A stretch of DNA of 64,000 nucleotides from Rubrivivax gelatinosus IL144 (GTDB lineage Bacteria > Pseudomonadota > Gammaproteobacteria > Burkholderiales > Burkholderiaceae_C): contig NC_017075.1 of NCBI RefSeq assembly GCF_000284255.1, positions 4,154,001-4,218,000 on the forward strand, given 5' to 3'. Position numbers and translations under genes: made by a program. Positions 35,645 to 45,822 of this stretch are shown one piece after another (position 1 is the stretch's first letter; each line of letters starts with the position of its first letter). The notes below the pieces were generated by a model, which saw only the letters and a program-made list of their open reading frames with translations, had not been told where the DNA came from and did not search any database.

Positions 35645-36766
35645 ATGCCGATCTCCCCGCTGGACCGCAGCCGTCTCCTCGAAGCCCTCGCGCTCGCCGA
35701 AGGCTCGATCGGCCTCACCGACCCGAACCCGCGTGTCGGCTGCGTCGTCGGCCACGAAGACGGGCGCGTGCTCGGCCGCGGCGCGACGCAGCGCGCCGGC
35801 GAGGCCCATGCCGAGGTGATGGCCTTGCGCGACGCGGCCGCCGCCGGCCACGACCTGCGCGGCGCCACGGCCTGGGTCACGCTCGAACCCTGCGCCCACC
35901 ACGGCCGCACGCCGCCGTGCTGCGACGCTCTGGTCGCCGCCGGCATCGCCCGCGTCGTCGTCGCGCTCGGCGACCCCTTCCCGCAGGTCGCCGGCGCCGG
36001 CATCGCGCGGCTGCGTGCCGCCGGCGTGGCCGTCGAGATGGCCGACGCCGAGGTCGCCGAGGCCGCGCGCGAGCTCAACATCGGCTTCCTGTCGCGCGTG
36101 CAACGCGGCCGCCCCTGGGTGCGCATGAAGATCGCCGCCTCGCTGGACGGCCGCACCGCGCTGGCCAACGGCGCCAGCCAGTGGATCACCGGGCCCGAGG
36201 CGCGCGCCGACGGCCATGCCTGGCGCCGGCGCGCCGGCTGCGTGCTGACCGGCATCGGCACCGTGCTCGACGACGATCCGCGGCTGGACGTGCGCCTGGT
36301 GCCGACCGCGCTGCAGCCGATGCGCGCGGTGCTCGACTCGCGGCTGCGCACGCCGCCCGGCGCGCGGCTCATCCCGGCGCCGGGCCGCTGCCTGGTCTAC
36401 ACCGCCAGCGACGACGAAGGCGCGGCGCAGGCGCTGCGCGCGGCCGGCGCCGAGGTGCGCCGGCACGCCGACCCGCACGGCCGCGTCGACCTGCCCGCGG
36501 TGCTGGCCGACCTGGCGGGCCAGGGCGTCAACGAACTGCACGTCGAGGCCGGCGCAGGGCTCAACGGCGCGATGCTGGCGGCCGGCCTGGTCGACGAACT
36601 GCTGGTCTACGCCGCGCCGCTGCTGCTCGGCGAGGGGCGCGGCATGGCCGCGCTCGGGCCTTTCGAAACGCTCGCGCAGGGGCTGCGCTGGCACTACGTC
36701 GACGCGCAGCGCATCGGTCCTGACCTGCGGCTGCGCCTGCGCACGGAGAGCGCTGCGGCCATGTGA
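35645..36766 (+). CDS. ribD: Bifunctional riboflavin deaminase/reductase RibD
   Basis: A 373-residue protein starting MPISPLDRSRLLEALALAEG. The deaminase domain (about 1–145) has PNPRVGCVVG, zinc ligands in GEAHAEVMAL and LEPCAHHGRTPPCCDALV. The reductase domain (about 150–370) shows RPWVRMKIAASLDGRTALAN, SQWITGPEARADGHAWR and NELHVEAGAGLNGAMLAAGL. It carries out the second and third steps of riboflavin synthesis. ribBA and ribH lie downstream beyond the PEP-CTERM gene, so the rib genes are near but not one uninterrupted operon. Confidence 0.95.
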   Translation: MPISPLDRSRLLEALALAEGSIGLTDPNPRVGCVVGHEDGRVLGRGATQRAGEAHAEVMALRDAAAAGHDLRGATAWVTLEPCAHHGRTPPCCDALVAAGIARVVVALGDPFPQVAGAGIARLRAAGVAVEMADAEVAEAARELNIGFLSRVQRGRPWVRMKIAASLDGRTALANGASQWITGPEARADGHAWRRRAGCVLTGIGTVLDDDPRLDVRLVPTALQPMRAVLDSRLRTPPGARLIPAPGRCLVYTASDDEGAAQALRAAGAEVRRHADPHGRVDLPAVLADLAGQGVNELHVEAGAGLNGAMLAAGLVDELLVYAAPLLLGEGRGMAALGPFETLAQGLRWHYVDAQRIGPDLRLRLRTESAAAM

Positions 36767-36797
36767 ATGGGGGGACGCCACCTAGGGGGGCCGTCGC

Positions 36798-36803
36798 TAT
36801 GAT
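36798..36803 (+). promoter_or_regulatory. Possible −10 element of the PEP-CTERM gene
   Basis: TATGAT lies 56 bases before the start codon. No convincing −35 is seen. Confidence 0.3.
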
Positions 36804-36858
36804 CGTTTCAAAGGGTTGCACGCGCTCCTGCGTGCGACGCGCGAGGAGGTCTCGAACG

Positions 36859-37656
36859 ATGGTTTCCATCCAACGCTGGGGTCGTGTCGCCCTGGCCACC
36901 GGCTCGGTGGTCTTCGCGGGCGCCGTGTTCGCCGCGCCGACCACGTATTACGGCTTCGACGCGAGCCCGCAAAGCCAGGTCCCCGCCAACGGTGCGTCCA
37001 AGGCCGAACACGACGCCTTCCTCCTCGCGCTCGGCGGCGGCAAGGTCGCCACCGAGAGCTTCGAGAGCTACGCCTACCTGTCGACTCCGGCGGCGCTGTT
37101 CTCGTCCACCGCGTCGCTGTCCATCGCCGACCAGGCTGGCCGCAGCCGCATCGGCAAGGAGTCCTTCGACGACGGCGGCAACAGCGCCGGCCGCTTCAAC
37201 ACGACGCCCGACGGGCAGTACTTCTGGGAAAGCTCGCGTTCGTTCACGCTGAGCTTCGACACCGCGATCAACGGCTTCGGCTTCTATGCCACCGACGTCG
37301 GCGACTTCAAGGGCGTGCTGACGGTGACGATCAACGGCGAGGACTACGTGGTCTACGACGGCAGCGAAGGCGGCAGCACGACCAGCCGAGCGGCCGGCAC
37401 GAGTTCCGAGCCCACCGCGACCAACGGCAGCCTGCTGTTCTGGGGCATCACCGACTTCGACACCGCGTTCAAGCAGATCGTCGTCACCGTGTCGCAGCCC
37501 AGCGGCGCGGACAGCGACGCCCTGGGCTTCGACGACATGCTCGCGGCCGTGGCCGCCTCGACGCCGCCGAGCGAAGTGCCCGAGCCCGCGTCGCTGGCGC
37601 TCGCCGGCCTGGCGCTGGCCGGTGCCGCGGCCACGCGCCGCCGCCGCCAGGGCTGA
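36859..37656 (+). CDS. PEP-CTERM sorting-domain protein
   Basis: A 265-residue secreted protein starting MVSIQRWGRVALATGSVVFA. GGAGG lies 10 bases upstream. A signal peptide ends near VFA–AP. The middle is beta-rich, with ESFESYAYLSTP, NGFGFYATDVGDFKGVLTVT and GFDDMLAAVA, resembling the lectin-like or jelly-roll domains frequent in this class. The C-terminus is a classic PEP-CTERM signal: VPEPASLALAGLALAGAAAT followed by RRRR. That signal is recognised by an exosortase (not in the window), and such proteins usually go to the surface or exopolysaccharide matrix. It interrupts the riboflavin gene set and has its own terminator. Confidence 0.9.
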   Translation: MVSIQRWGRVALATGSVVFAGAVFAAPTTYYGFDASPQSQVPANGASKAEHDAFLLALGGGKVATESFESYAYLSTPAALFSSTASLSIADQAGRSRIGKESFDDGGNSAGRFNTTPDGQYFWESSRSFTLSFDTAINGFGFYATDVGDFKGVLTVTINGEDYVVYDGSEGGSTTSRAAGTSSEPTATNGSLLFWGITDFDTAFKQIVVTVSQPSGADSDALGFDDMLAAVAASTPPSEVPEPASLALAGLALAGAAATRRRRQG

Positions 37657-37684
37657 AGCGCCGCCTCGGGCGGCTCGATTTCAC

Positions 37685-37718
37685 GGGCGGACGCCGCGAG
37701 GCGTCCGCCCTTTCGTTT
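37685..37718 (+). terminator. Rho-independent terminator after the PEP-CTERM gene
   Basis: GGGCGGACGCC, GCGA loop, GGCGTCCGCCC, then TTTCGTTT: an 11-base perfect stem. Confidence 0.88.
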
Positions 37719-37748
37719 GCCCGTCCGGGAGGCGCCGGGAGCGACGCC

Positions 37749-37754
37749 TACAAT
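37749..37754 (+). promoter_or_regulatory. Strong −10 element directly before ribBA
   Basis: TACAAT ends six bases before the ATG at 37761, so a start at the usual distance would give an almost leaderless ribBA mRNA. There is no Shine–Dalgarno sequence and no FMN riboswitch between the upstream terminator and the gene. Confidence 0.5.
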
Positions 37755-37760
37755 TCCACG

Positions 37761-38858
<1,098 letters not shown>

Positions 38859-38866
38859 GGACCACC

Positions 38867-39331
38867 ATGCAGAACGCAGAACAGGGCCAGGCGACCGATC
38901 TCGACGGTCGCGGCCTGCGCATCGCCATCGTGCGGGCGCGTTTCAACGACTCGATCACCGCCGCGCTGGCCGATGCCTGCCGCGCCGAGCTGGCGCGCCT
39001 GGAGGTCGACGCGGCCGACGTGCGCGAAGTCACCGTGCCCGGTGCGCTCGAGGTGCCGGTGGCGCTGGCCGCGCTGGCCGCCTCGGGCGGCTACGACGCG
39101 CTGGTCGCGCTGGGCTGCATCATCCGCGGCGAGACCTACCACTTCGAACTGGTGGCCAACGAAAGCGGCGCCGGCGTCACGCGCGTCGCGCTGGACCACC
39201 GCCTCCCCATCGCCAACGCCATCCTGACCGTCGAGAACGAAGCCCAGGCCTGGGCCCGTGCCGAGGACAAGGGCCGCGACGCCGCGCGCGTCGCCGTCGA
39301 GATGGCGAACCTGCTGGAAGACCTGTCGTGA
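38867..39331 (+). CDS. ribH: 6,7-dimethyl-8-ribityllumazine synthase
   Basis: A 154-residue protein of normal length. Family motifs: [56 protein letters not shown] and [16 protein letters not shown]. It condenses the RibD product with the RibBA product to form lumazine and assembles into large capsid-like or pentameric complexes. GAGGACCACC precedes the ATG. The stop overlaps the nusB start. Confidence 0.97.
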   Translation: MQNAEQGQATDLDGRGLRIAIVRARFNDSITAALADACRAELARLEVDAADVREVTVPGALEVPVALAALAASGGYDALVALGCIIRGETYHFELVANESGAGVTRVALDHRLPIANAILTVENEAQAWARAEDKGRDAARVAVEMANLLEDLS

Positions 39332-39807
39332 GCACCGAACCCACCGCCGCACGCAAGCGCGCCGCGCCCAAGTCCGCCCGCCGCCGTTCGCGCGAGATCG
39401 CGCTGCAAGGCCTGTACGAATGGCTGATCAGCGGCGCCGACGCAGGCACCATCGACGCCCACATGCGCGAGCAGGACGGCTTCGACAAGTGCGACCGCGC
39501 CCACTTCGACGCCCTGCTGCACGGCTGCATCGCCGAAGCCTCGGCGCTGGACGCGGTGCTCGCGCGCCACGTTGACCGCCGCACCAACCAGCTCTCGCCG
39601 GTCGAGCACGCGGTGCTGATGATCGGCGCCTACGAGCTGACGCACTGCATGGAAGTGCCGTACCGCGTCGCGATCAACGAAGCCGTCGAGCTCGCCAAGA
39701 GCTTCGGCGGCACCGACGGCCACAAGTACGTCAACGGCGTGCTCGACAAGGCGGCCGGCGACCTGCGCCCGGCCGAGGTCGCGCAGCGCCGCGCCCAGGG
39801 GGCCTGA
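39328..39807 (+). CDS. nusB: Transcription antitermination factor NusB
   Basis: A 159-residue protein with a GTG start overlapping ribH. A basic N-terminus ([20 protein letters not shown], matching the RRxAR-LQALYQ region) is followed by helices with [40 protein letters not shown] and [11 protein letters not shown]. It binds boxA RNA with NusE (S10) for rRNA antitermination. ribH–nusB linkage is conserved in many bacteria. The stop overlaps the next ATG by one base. Confidence 0.96.
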   Translation: MSTEPTAARKRAAPKSARRRSREIALQGLYEWLISGADAGTIDAHMREQDGFDKCDRAHFDALLHGCIAEASALDAVLARHVDRRTNQLSPVEHAVLMIGAYELTHCMEVPYRVAINEAVELAKSFGGTDGHKYVNGVLDKAAGDLRPAEVAQRRAQGA

Positions 39808-40988
39808 TGCGCGTCGCCAGCCGGGTCGCACGCATCGACCCGTTCTACGTCATGGAATGCGCCAAGGCGGCCGACCGCATCGCCGCCAGCCCCGCCTGCG
39901 ACCCCGCACGCGGCGGCGAGCCGATGATCTACCTGAACATCGGCGAACCCGACTTCACGGCGCCGCCGGGCGTGCAGCGCGCCGCCGAGGCCTGCCTGGC
40001 CGCCGGCCGCACGCAGTACACGCCGGCGCTGGGCCTGCCCGCGCTGCGCGAACGCATCGCCGGCTGGTACCGCACACGCTGGGGCGTCGACGTCGACCCG
40101 GCGCGCATCGCCGTCACCGCCGGCGCGTCGGCGGCGCTTCAGCTCGTCTGCCTGGCCTTGTTCGAGGCCGGCGACGAGGTGCTGATGCCGGACCCGAGCT
40201 ACCCCTGCAACCGCCATTTCGTCGCCGCCGCCGGCGGCACGGCGCGGCTGGTGCCGGCGGTGCCCGCGGCGCGTTTCCAGCTCGACGCCGGCTCGGTGGC
40301 CGCGCACTGGACGCCGGCCACGCGCGGCGTGCTGCTGGCCTCGCCGAGCAACCCGACCGGCACCTCGATCGCGCCGGCCGAGATGGCCGCCATCGCCGAG
40401 ACCGTGCGCGAACGCGGCGGCGTCACGATCGTCGACGAGATCTACCTCGGCCTGGGCTACGACGAGGCCTTCGGCCACACGGCGCTGGCGCTGGGCGAGG
40501 ACATCGTCTCGATCAACAGCTTCTCCAAGTACTTCAGCATGACCGGCTGGCGCGTCGGCTGGGTGGTGCTGCCGACGGCGCTGGTCGGCGCGGTCGAGAA
40601 GCTGGCGCAGAACCTCTTCATCTGCCCCTCGACGGTGGCCCAGCACGCCGCGCTGGCCTGTTTCGAGCCCGAGGCCATCGACGAATACGAACGCCGGCGC
40701 GAGGAGTTCCGCCGCCGCCGCGACTTCATCGTGCCCGAGTTGCAGAAGCTGGGCCTCGCGGTGCCGGTCGTGCCCGACGGCGCGTTCTACGCCTGGGCCG
40801 ACTGCTCGCGCTATTCGCCCAGCAGCTGGGACTTCTGCATGCAGATGATGGAGCGTGCCCACGTCGCGATGACGCCGGGCCGCGACTTCGGCCCGGCCGC
40901 CGCCGAGCGCTACCTGCGCCTGTCCTTCGCCAACTCGATGGCCCAGCTCGAAGCCGCGATCGCGCGCCTGGCGCGCGAACTCCGATGA
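39807..40988 (+). CDS. Class I/II PLP-dependent aminotransferase
   Basis: A 393-residue protein starting [20 protein letters not shown]. Fold-type I motifs: IYLNIGEPDFTAPP, QYTPALGLPALRERIA, LASPSNPTGTSIAPAEM, TIVDEIYLGLGYDE and the PLP-lysine motif INSFSKYFSMTGWRVGW. It ends with YLRLSFANSMAQLEAAIARL, containing the carboxylate-binding Arg. It resembles alanine/aspartate-type aminotransferases located next to nusB in related genomes. The exact amino donor is unknown. Confidence 0.9.
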   Translation: MRVASRVARIDPFYVMECAKAADRIAASPACDPARGGEPMIYLNIGEPDFTAPPGVQRAAEACLAAGRTQYTPALGLPALRERIAGWYRTRWGVDVDPARIAVTAGASAALQLVCLALFEAGDEVLMPDPSYPCNRHFVAAAGGTARLVPAVPAARFQLDAGSVAAHWTPATRGVLLASPSNPTGTSIAPAEMAAIAETVRERGGVTIVDEIYLGLGYDEAFGHTALALGEDIVSINSFSKYFSMTGWRVGWVVLPTALVGAVEKLAQNLFICPSTVAQHAALACFEPEAIDEYERRREEFRRRRDFIVPELQKLGLAVPVVPDGAFYAWADCSRYSPSSWDFCMQMMERAHVAMTPGRDFGPAAAERYLRLSFANSMAQLEAAIARLARELR

Positions 40989-41048
40989 GCCCGCGGCAGC
41001 CCCGCCGGCCCGGGGGCCGTTGCTGCGCTGCCGCATAATCGCCCGCCG

Positions 41049-41453
41049 ATGTCCGAGACCGCCGCTTTCCGCCACCGCGTCCGCGTCTACTGGGAAGACA
41101 CCGACGCCGGCGGCGTCGTCTACTACGCGAACTACCTGAAGTTCTTCGAGCGTGCCCGCACCGAGTGGCTGCGCTCGCTGGGCATCGGCCAGGAAGCCGG
41201 GCGCGTCGCCACCGGCACCGTTTTCGTCGTCGCCGACGCCACCGTCTCCTACCGCCGCCCGGCGCGGCTGGACGACGAGATCGTCGTCACCGCCAGCGTG
41301 CGCGAGCTCTGCCGCGCCTCGCTCGTCTTCGCCCAGCAGGCCTGGCGCGGCGAGGAGCTGCTGGCCGAAGCCGAGGTCCGTGTCGGCTGCGTCGACGCCG
41401 CGACCTTCCGCCCCGTGCGCATCCCGCTCCAGATCTTCGACGCCCTCCGATGA
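41049..41453 (+). CDS. ybgC: Tol–Pal-associated acyl-CoA thioesterase YbgC
   Basis: A 134-residue hotdog-fold enzyme. The catalytic Asp lies in RVYWEDTDAGGVVYYANYLK, followed by FFERARTEWLRSLGIGQE. Expected activity is hydrolysis of short acyl-CoA or acyl-ACP thioesters. It opens the tol operon; its TGA overlaps the tolQ ATG (ATGA), so it is coupled to TolQ. Confidence 0.95.
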   Translation: MSETAAFRHRVRVYWEDTDAGGVVYYANYLKFFERARTEWLRSLGIGQEAGRVATGTVFVVADATVSYRRPARLDDEIVVTASVRELCRASLVFAQQAWRGEELLAEAEVRVGCVDAATFRPVRIPLQIFDALR

Positions 41454-42133
41454 ACCAGGATCTTTCGATCGTCTCCCTCGTGCTGCAGGCGAGCGCCGTC
41501 GTGCAGCTCGTGATGGCCGGCCTGGCGCTGGTCTCTCTGGCCAGCTGGACCGTCATCTTCGGCAAGCTCTTCGGCCTGCGCACCGTGCGCAGCCGCAACG
41601 AAGCCTTCGAACGCGAGTTCTGGTCGGGCCGCAGCCTGACCGAGCTGAACCAGGCGGCCACGAACAAGACCGACGCGGCGCCGATCGAACGCATCTTCGC
41701 CAGCGGCATGCGCGAGTTCCTGAAGCTGCGCGAACGCCGCCTGGACGCCGGCGCCCAGCTCGACGGCGCACGCCGCGCGATGCGCGCCAGCTTCCAGCGC
41801 GAGCTCGATGCGATCGAGAGCCACCTCAGCTTCCTCGCCTCGGTCGGCTCGGTCTCGCCCTACGTCGGCCTGTTCGGCACCGTCTGGGGGATCATGCATG
41901 CCTTCGTCGGCCTGTCCAACCTGCAGCAGGTGACGCTGGCCACCGTCGCGCCGGGCATCGCCGAGGCGCTGGTGGCCACCGCGATCGGCCTGTTCGCGGC
42001 GATCCCGGCGGTCATCGCCTACAACCGCTTCGCGCGCGACATCGACCGCATCGCGATCCAGTTCGAGACCTTCATCGAGGAGTTCTCGAACATCCTGCAG
42101 CGCAACGCGTCGGGCCCGGCCGGGAGCGTCTGA
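41450..42133 (+). CDS. tolQ: Tol–Pal system protein TolQ
   Basis: A 227-residue inner-membrane protein of the ExbB/MotA class. The first helix is QASAVVQLVMAGLALVSLASW; the second and third are SVGSVSPYVGLFGTVWGIMH and APGIAEALVATAIGLFAAIP, with Pro and Thr residues of the proton channel. It forms the pentameric stator with the TolR dimer, using proton motive force for outer-membrane constriction during division. Confidence 0.96.
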   Translation: MNQDLSIVSLVLQASAVVQLVMAGLALVSLASWTVIFGKLFGLRTVRSRNEAFEREFWSGRSLTELNQAATNKTDAAPIERIFASGMREFLKLRERRLDAGAQLDGARRAMRASFQRELDAIESHLSFLASVGSVSPYVGLFGTVWGIMHAFVGLSNLQQVTLATVAPGIAEALVATAIGLFAAIPAVIAYNRFARDIDRIAIQFETFIEEFSNILQRNASGPAGSV

Positions 42134-42134
42134 G

Positions 42135-42575
<441 letters not shown>

Positions 42576-42579
42576 GCCC

Positions 42580-43482
42580 GTGGCGCATGACGCGCTGCAG
42601 CCCCGCCCGGCCGACAGCCTGCTGACCGGCGCCGGGCTGGCGCTGCTCGTTCACCTGCTGCTGATCGTCGGCCTGACGGTCGCCGTCGACTGGCACTCGG
42701 CCGAACCCGAGACGGTCAGCGCCGAGCTCTGGGCCGCCGTGCCCGAGACCGCCGCGCCGCCGCCCGCGCCCGAGCCGCCGGCCCCGGCACCCGAACCGAA
42801 GCCCGAACCCAAGCCCGCGCCGGAGCCCAAGCCGGCGCCGCCGCAGGCCGCGCCCGACCGCGACGCGCAGATCGCGATCGAACGCGCCGAACGCCGCAAA
42901 AAGGAAGAGGAGCGCGAGAAGCGCGAACTCGCCGAGAAGCAGGCGGCAGAGAAGAAGGCCGCCGAGAAGAAGGCACGCGAAAAGGAAGAAGCCGACAAGA
43001 AGGCGCGCGAGAAGGAAGAGGCCGACAAGAAGGCCAAGGCCGAAGCCGACGCGAAGAAGAAGGCCGATGCGCAGAAAGCCGCCGACCAGAAGGCCGAGGC
43101 CCAGCGCCTGGCCAAGCTGCGCGACGACCAGCTGAAGCGCATGCAGAACTCGCTCGGCGGCACCGGCACCGGCTCGCCGACGTCCACCGGCACCGGCGCA
43201 CGCGACGCCGGGCCCTCGGCCTCCTACGGCGGCAAGCTGCGCCGGCTGATCAAGGACAACACGATCTTCAACGAGTCGGTGAACGGCAATCCGCAGGTCG
43301 AGATCGAGGTTCGCGCCGGCCCGACCGGCACGATCATCGCCCGCCGCGTCACCAAGCCCAGCGGCCTGCCCTCATGGGACGACGCGGTGATCCGCGCCAT
43401 CGACCGCATGGGCACGCTGCCGCGCGACGTCGACGGCCGCGTGCCGCCGGTGATCGTCATCACCGCCCGGCCGCACGACTGA
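42580..43482 (+). CDS. tolA: Tol–Pal system protein TolA
   Basis: A 300-residue protein with a GTG start. An N-terminal anchor (SLLTGAGLALLVHLLLIVGL, with the SHLS-like contact site to TolQR) is followed by a Pro-rich stretch (PAPEPPAPAPEPKPEPKPAP). A long Lys/Glu/Ala coiled helix comes next (about residues 95–190, repeats such as KKAREKEEADKKA), then the C-terminal domain TolAIII (YGGKLRRLIKDNTIFNESVN to the end). tolB and pal do not follow; the next gene is on the other strand with no gap. Confidence 0.93.
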   Translation: MAHDALQPRPADSLLTGAGLALLVHLLLIVGLTVAVDWHSAEPETVSAELWAAVPETAAPPPAPEPPAPAPEPKPEPKPAPEPKPAPPQAAPDRDAQIAIERAERRKKEEEREKRELAEKQAAEKKAAEKKAREKEEADKKAREKEEADKKAKAEADAKKKADAQKAADQKAEAQRLAKLRDDQLKRMQNSLGGTGTGSPTSTGTGARDAGPSASYGGKLRRLIKDNTIFNESVNGNPQVEIEVRAGPTGTIIARRVTKPSGLPSWDDAVIRAIDRMGTLPRDVDGRVPPVIVITARPHD

Positions 43483-44136
43483 TCAGCACTCGGCGCCGCC
43501 GGCCACGCGCAGGTCCTGCGTGTGCGCCCAGGCGGCGGCCAGCGCCACGCGCACGCCCTCGACCTGCGTCGCCAGCGGCAGGCTGGGCCCCGGCCGGCGC
43601 GCCGCCTGCGCCGGCAGCAGCGGCAGGTGCATGAAACCGCCGCGCACGCCCGGCCGCGCCGCCAGCCGGTGCATCAGGCCGTAGAAGACGTGGTTGCAGA
43701 CGTAGGTGCCGGCGGTCTGCGACACCGAGGCCGGCAGGCCGGCGCCCTGCAGCGCCGCGACCATCGCCTTGATCGGCAGCGTCGAGAAGTACGCCGCCGG
43801 GCCGCCCGCCACCACCGGCGCGTCGACCGGGCAGGCGCCCAGGTTGTCGGGCAAACGCGCGTCGTCGACGTTGATCGCGACGCGCTCGACGCTGAAGTCG
43901 GCGCGCCCGGCGGCCTGGCCCAGGCACAGCACCAGCGCCGGCGCGTGCTGCGCCAGGCCGGCGTCCAGCGCGTCCAGCGCGACACCGAAGGCACAGGGCA
44001 GGCGCAGCGCGGCGACGCGCGCGCCGCCGAGTTCGCTGCCGTCCAGCGCGGCGCAGACCTCCCACGACGGGTTGAGCTCCTCGCCGCCGAACGCGTCGAA
44101 TCCGGTCACCAGCAGGACAGGTTTGCTTGCATTCAT
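43483..44136 (-). CDS. pcp: Pyroglutamyl-peptidase I
   Basis: A 217-residue cysteine peptidase starting MNASKPVLLVTGFDAFGGEE. The catalytic triad is visible: Glu in GRADFSVERVAIN, Cys in TAGTYVCNHVFYGLMHRL and His in RGGFMHLPLLP. It removes N-terminal pyroglutamate from peptides in the cytoplasm. A 5-oxoprolinase, which consumes the released pyroglutamate, is encoded 2.3 kb downstream. It is convergent with tolA and divergent from the EptA-like gene, with a PmrA-box-like site between the two starts. Confidence 0.93.
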   Translation of the reverse strand: MNASKPVLLVTGFDAFGGEELNPSWEVCAALDGSELGGARVAALRLPCAFGVALDALDAGLAQHAPALVLCLGQAAGRADFSVERVAINVDDARLPDNLGACPVDAPVVAGGPAAYFSTLPIKAMVAALQGAGLPASVSQTAGTYVCNHVFYGLMHRLAARPGVRGGFMHLPLLPAQAARRPGPSLPLATQVEGVRVALAAAWAHTQDLRVAGGAEC

Positions 44137-44139
44137 CGG

Positions 44140-44156
44140 ATTAATGTCACTTTAAG
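44140..44156 (+). promoter_or_regulatory. PmrA/BasR box-like operator
   Basis: ATTAAT–GTCAC–TTTAAG matches the two half-sites of the PmrA consensus HTTAAD–N5–HTTAAD at every position. It lies 22 bases before the GTG of the EptA-like gene, a typical PmrA target. It is also only 4 bases from the pcp start on the other strand. No clear −10 lies at the usual place. Confidence 0.55.
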
Positions 44157-44177
44157 TCAGACCGAAGACAGTGCCGC

Positions 44178-45821
44178 GTGACTTCGATCTCTCCCGCCGA
44201 CACTGAACCACCACGCTGGACGATAAGCGCCAGCGTCGAGACTCTGCTGCTGGGCGCCAGCCTGTTCTGGGCCGTCGCCGTCAACCAGCGCTTCTTCGCC
44301 GGCGCGCTGGCCGGCCACCCGGGCGACAACCTCGGCTTCACGCTCGCGCTGGGGCTGGCGCTGGTGGCGCTGAACTTCCTGCTGCTGGCGCCGTTCGCCA
44401 CGCGCCACAGCGTCAAGCCGCTGCTGGCGCTGATGTTCGTCGCCACCGCCTTCGCCGCGCACTACATGAACCGGCTGGGCGTCTACCTCGACCCGTCGAT
44501 GCTGCGCAACGTGATGCGCACCGACGTGCGCGAAGCCAGCGAGCTGTTCACGCCCTCGCTCGTGCCCGACCTGCTGCTGCTGGCGGTGCTGCCGCTGGTG
44601 GTGCTCTGGCGCGTGCGCATCGTGCGCCGCGCCGGCTGGGCGACGGCACTGGGCGTGCGCATCGCCGGCATCGGCATCGCCGCCGCGGTGCTGGTCGGCA
44701 CGGTGGTCGCGCAGTACCAGCCGCTGGCCTCGCTGATGCGCAACCAGAAGGAACTGCGCTACCTGATCACGCCGGCCAACTACGTCTGGTCGCTGGCCAG
44801 CGTCTTCGGCCGCGACGCGCGCGCCAGCGGCCCGAAGAAGGTGCTGGGCGCCGACGCCCGCCCGGGGCCGAGCTGGAAGACCGACACCCGCCCGCGCGTC
44901 GTCGTCTTCGTCGTCGGCGAGACCGCACGCGCCGCCAACTGGGGCCTGGACGGCTACAGCCGCCAGACCACGCCCCAGCTCGCGTCGCTGCCGGTCGTCG
45001 CCTTCCGCGACGTGACGAGCTGCGGCACCAACACCGAGGTCTCGGTGCCGTGCATGTTCTCGGCGCTGGGCCGGCGCCACTACGACGAGGACACGATCCG
45101 CGGCAGCGAGTCGCTGCTGAACCTGCTGGCGCGTGCCGGCGTCGGCGTGCGCTGGCGCGACAACCAGTCCGGCTGCAAAGGCGTCTGCGACGGCGTGCCG
45201 ACCGAGACCGCGGCCGAGGTCGCGCCGCCGGCACTGTGCCCGGATGGCGCCTGCCTCGACGAAGCGCTGCTCGCCGGCCTGGACGACTGGCTGAACAAGG
45301 TCGACGGCCGGCAGATCCTGGTGCTGCACCAGCTCGGCAACCACGGCCCGGCCTACTTCCGCCGCTACCCGCCCGAGTACGAACGTTTCCAGCCGGCCTG
45401 CCGCAACGAGGACCTGCGCAGCTGCACGCGCGAACAGATCGTCAACGCCTACGACAACGCCCTGCTCTACACCGACCACGTGCTGGCGACGCTGGTACGC
45501 ACGCTGCAGGCCCACGCCGACCGCGTCGACGCGACGATGATCTACGTCTCCGACCACGGCGAGTCGCTGGGCGAGAACAACTTCTACCTGCACGGCCTGC
45601 CCTACGCGATCGCGCCACAGGAGCAGAAGAAGGTGCCGATGGTCGTCTGGGCCAACAGCGGCGGCCCGCTGGACACCGGCTGCCTGGCGCGCAAGGCCGC
45701 CGAGCCGGCCAGCCACGACAACCTGTTCCACCTGATGCTCGGCCTGCTCGACGTGCAGACCTCGCTGTACGAACCCGAGATGGACCCGAGCCACGGCTGC
45801 CGCCGCGAGCCGGGCGCCTGA
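44178..45821 (+). CDS. eptA: Lipid A phosphoethanolamine transferase, EptA/MCR type
   Basis: A 547-residue protein with a GTG start. Five membrane helices lie in residues about 15–190 (for example LGFTLALGLALVALNFLLL). A periplasmic sulfatase-fold domain follows, with VVVFVVGETARAANWGLDGY (metal Glu), the nucleophile Thr in SCGTNTEVSVPCMFSALGRR and the zinc site YVSDHGESLGENNFYLHGLP. Cys pairs (SGCKGVC, CPDGAC, CRNEDLRSC) match the disulfides of the family. It adds phosphoethanolamine to lipid A, lowering binding of cationic peptides. The PAP2 gene follows after 1 base. Confidence 0.92.
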   Translation: MTSISPADTEPPRWTISASVETLLLGASLFWAVAVNQRFFAGALAGHPGDNLGFTLALGLALVALNFLLLAPFATRHSVKPLLALMFVATAFAAHYMNRLGVYLDPSMLRNVMRTDVREASELFTPSLVPDLLLLAVLPLVVLWRVRIVRRAGWATALGVRIAGIGIAAAVLVGTVVAQYQPLASLMRNQKELRYLITPANYVWSLASVFGRDARASGPKKVLGADARPGPSWKTDTRPRVVVFVVGETARAANWGLDGYSRQTTPQLASLPVVAFRDVTSCGTNTEVSVPCMFSALGRRHYDEDTIRGSESLLNLLARAGVGVRWRDNQSGCKGVCDGVPTETAAEVAPPALCPDGACLDEALLAGLDDWLNKVDGRQILVLHQLGNHGPAYFRRYPPEYERFQPACRNEDLRSCTREQIVNAYDNALLYTDHVLATLVRTLQAHADRVDATMIYVSDHGESLGENNFYLHGLPYAIAPQEQKKVPMVVWANSGGPLDTGCLARKAAEPASHDNLFHLMLGLLDVQTSLYEPEMDPSHGCRREPGA

Positions 45822-45822
45822 G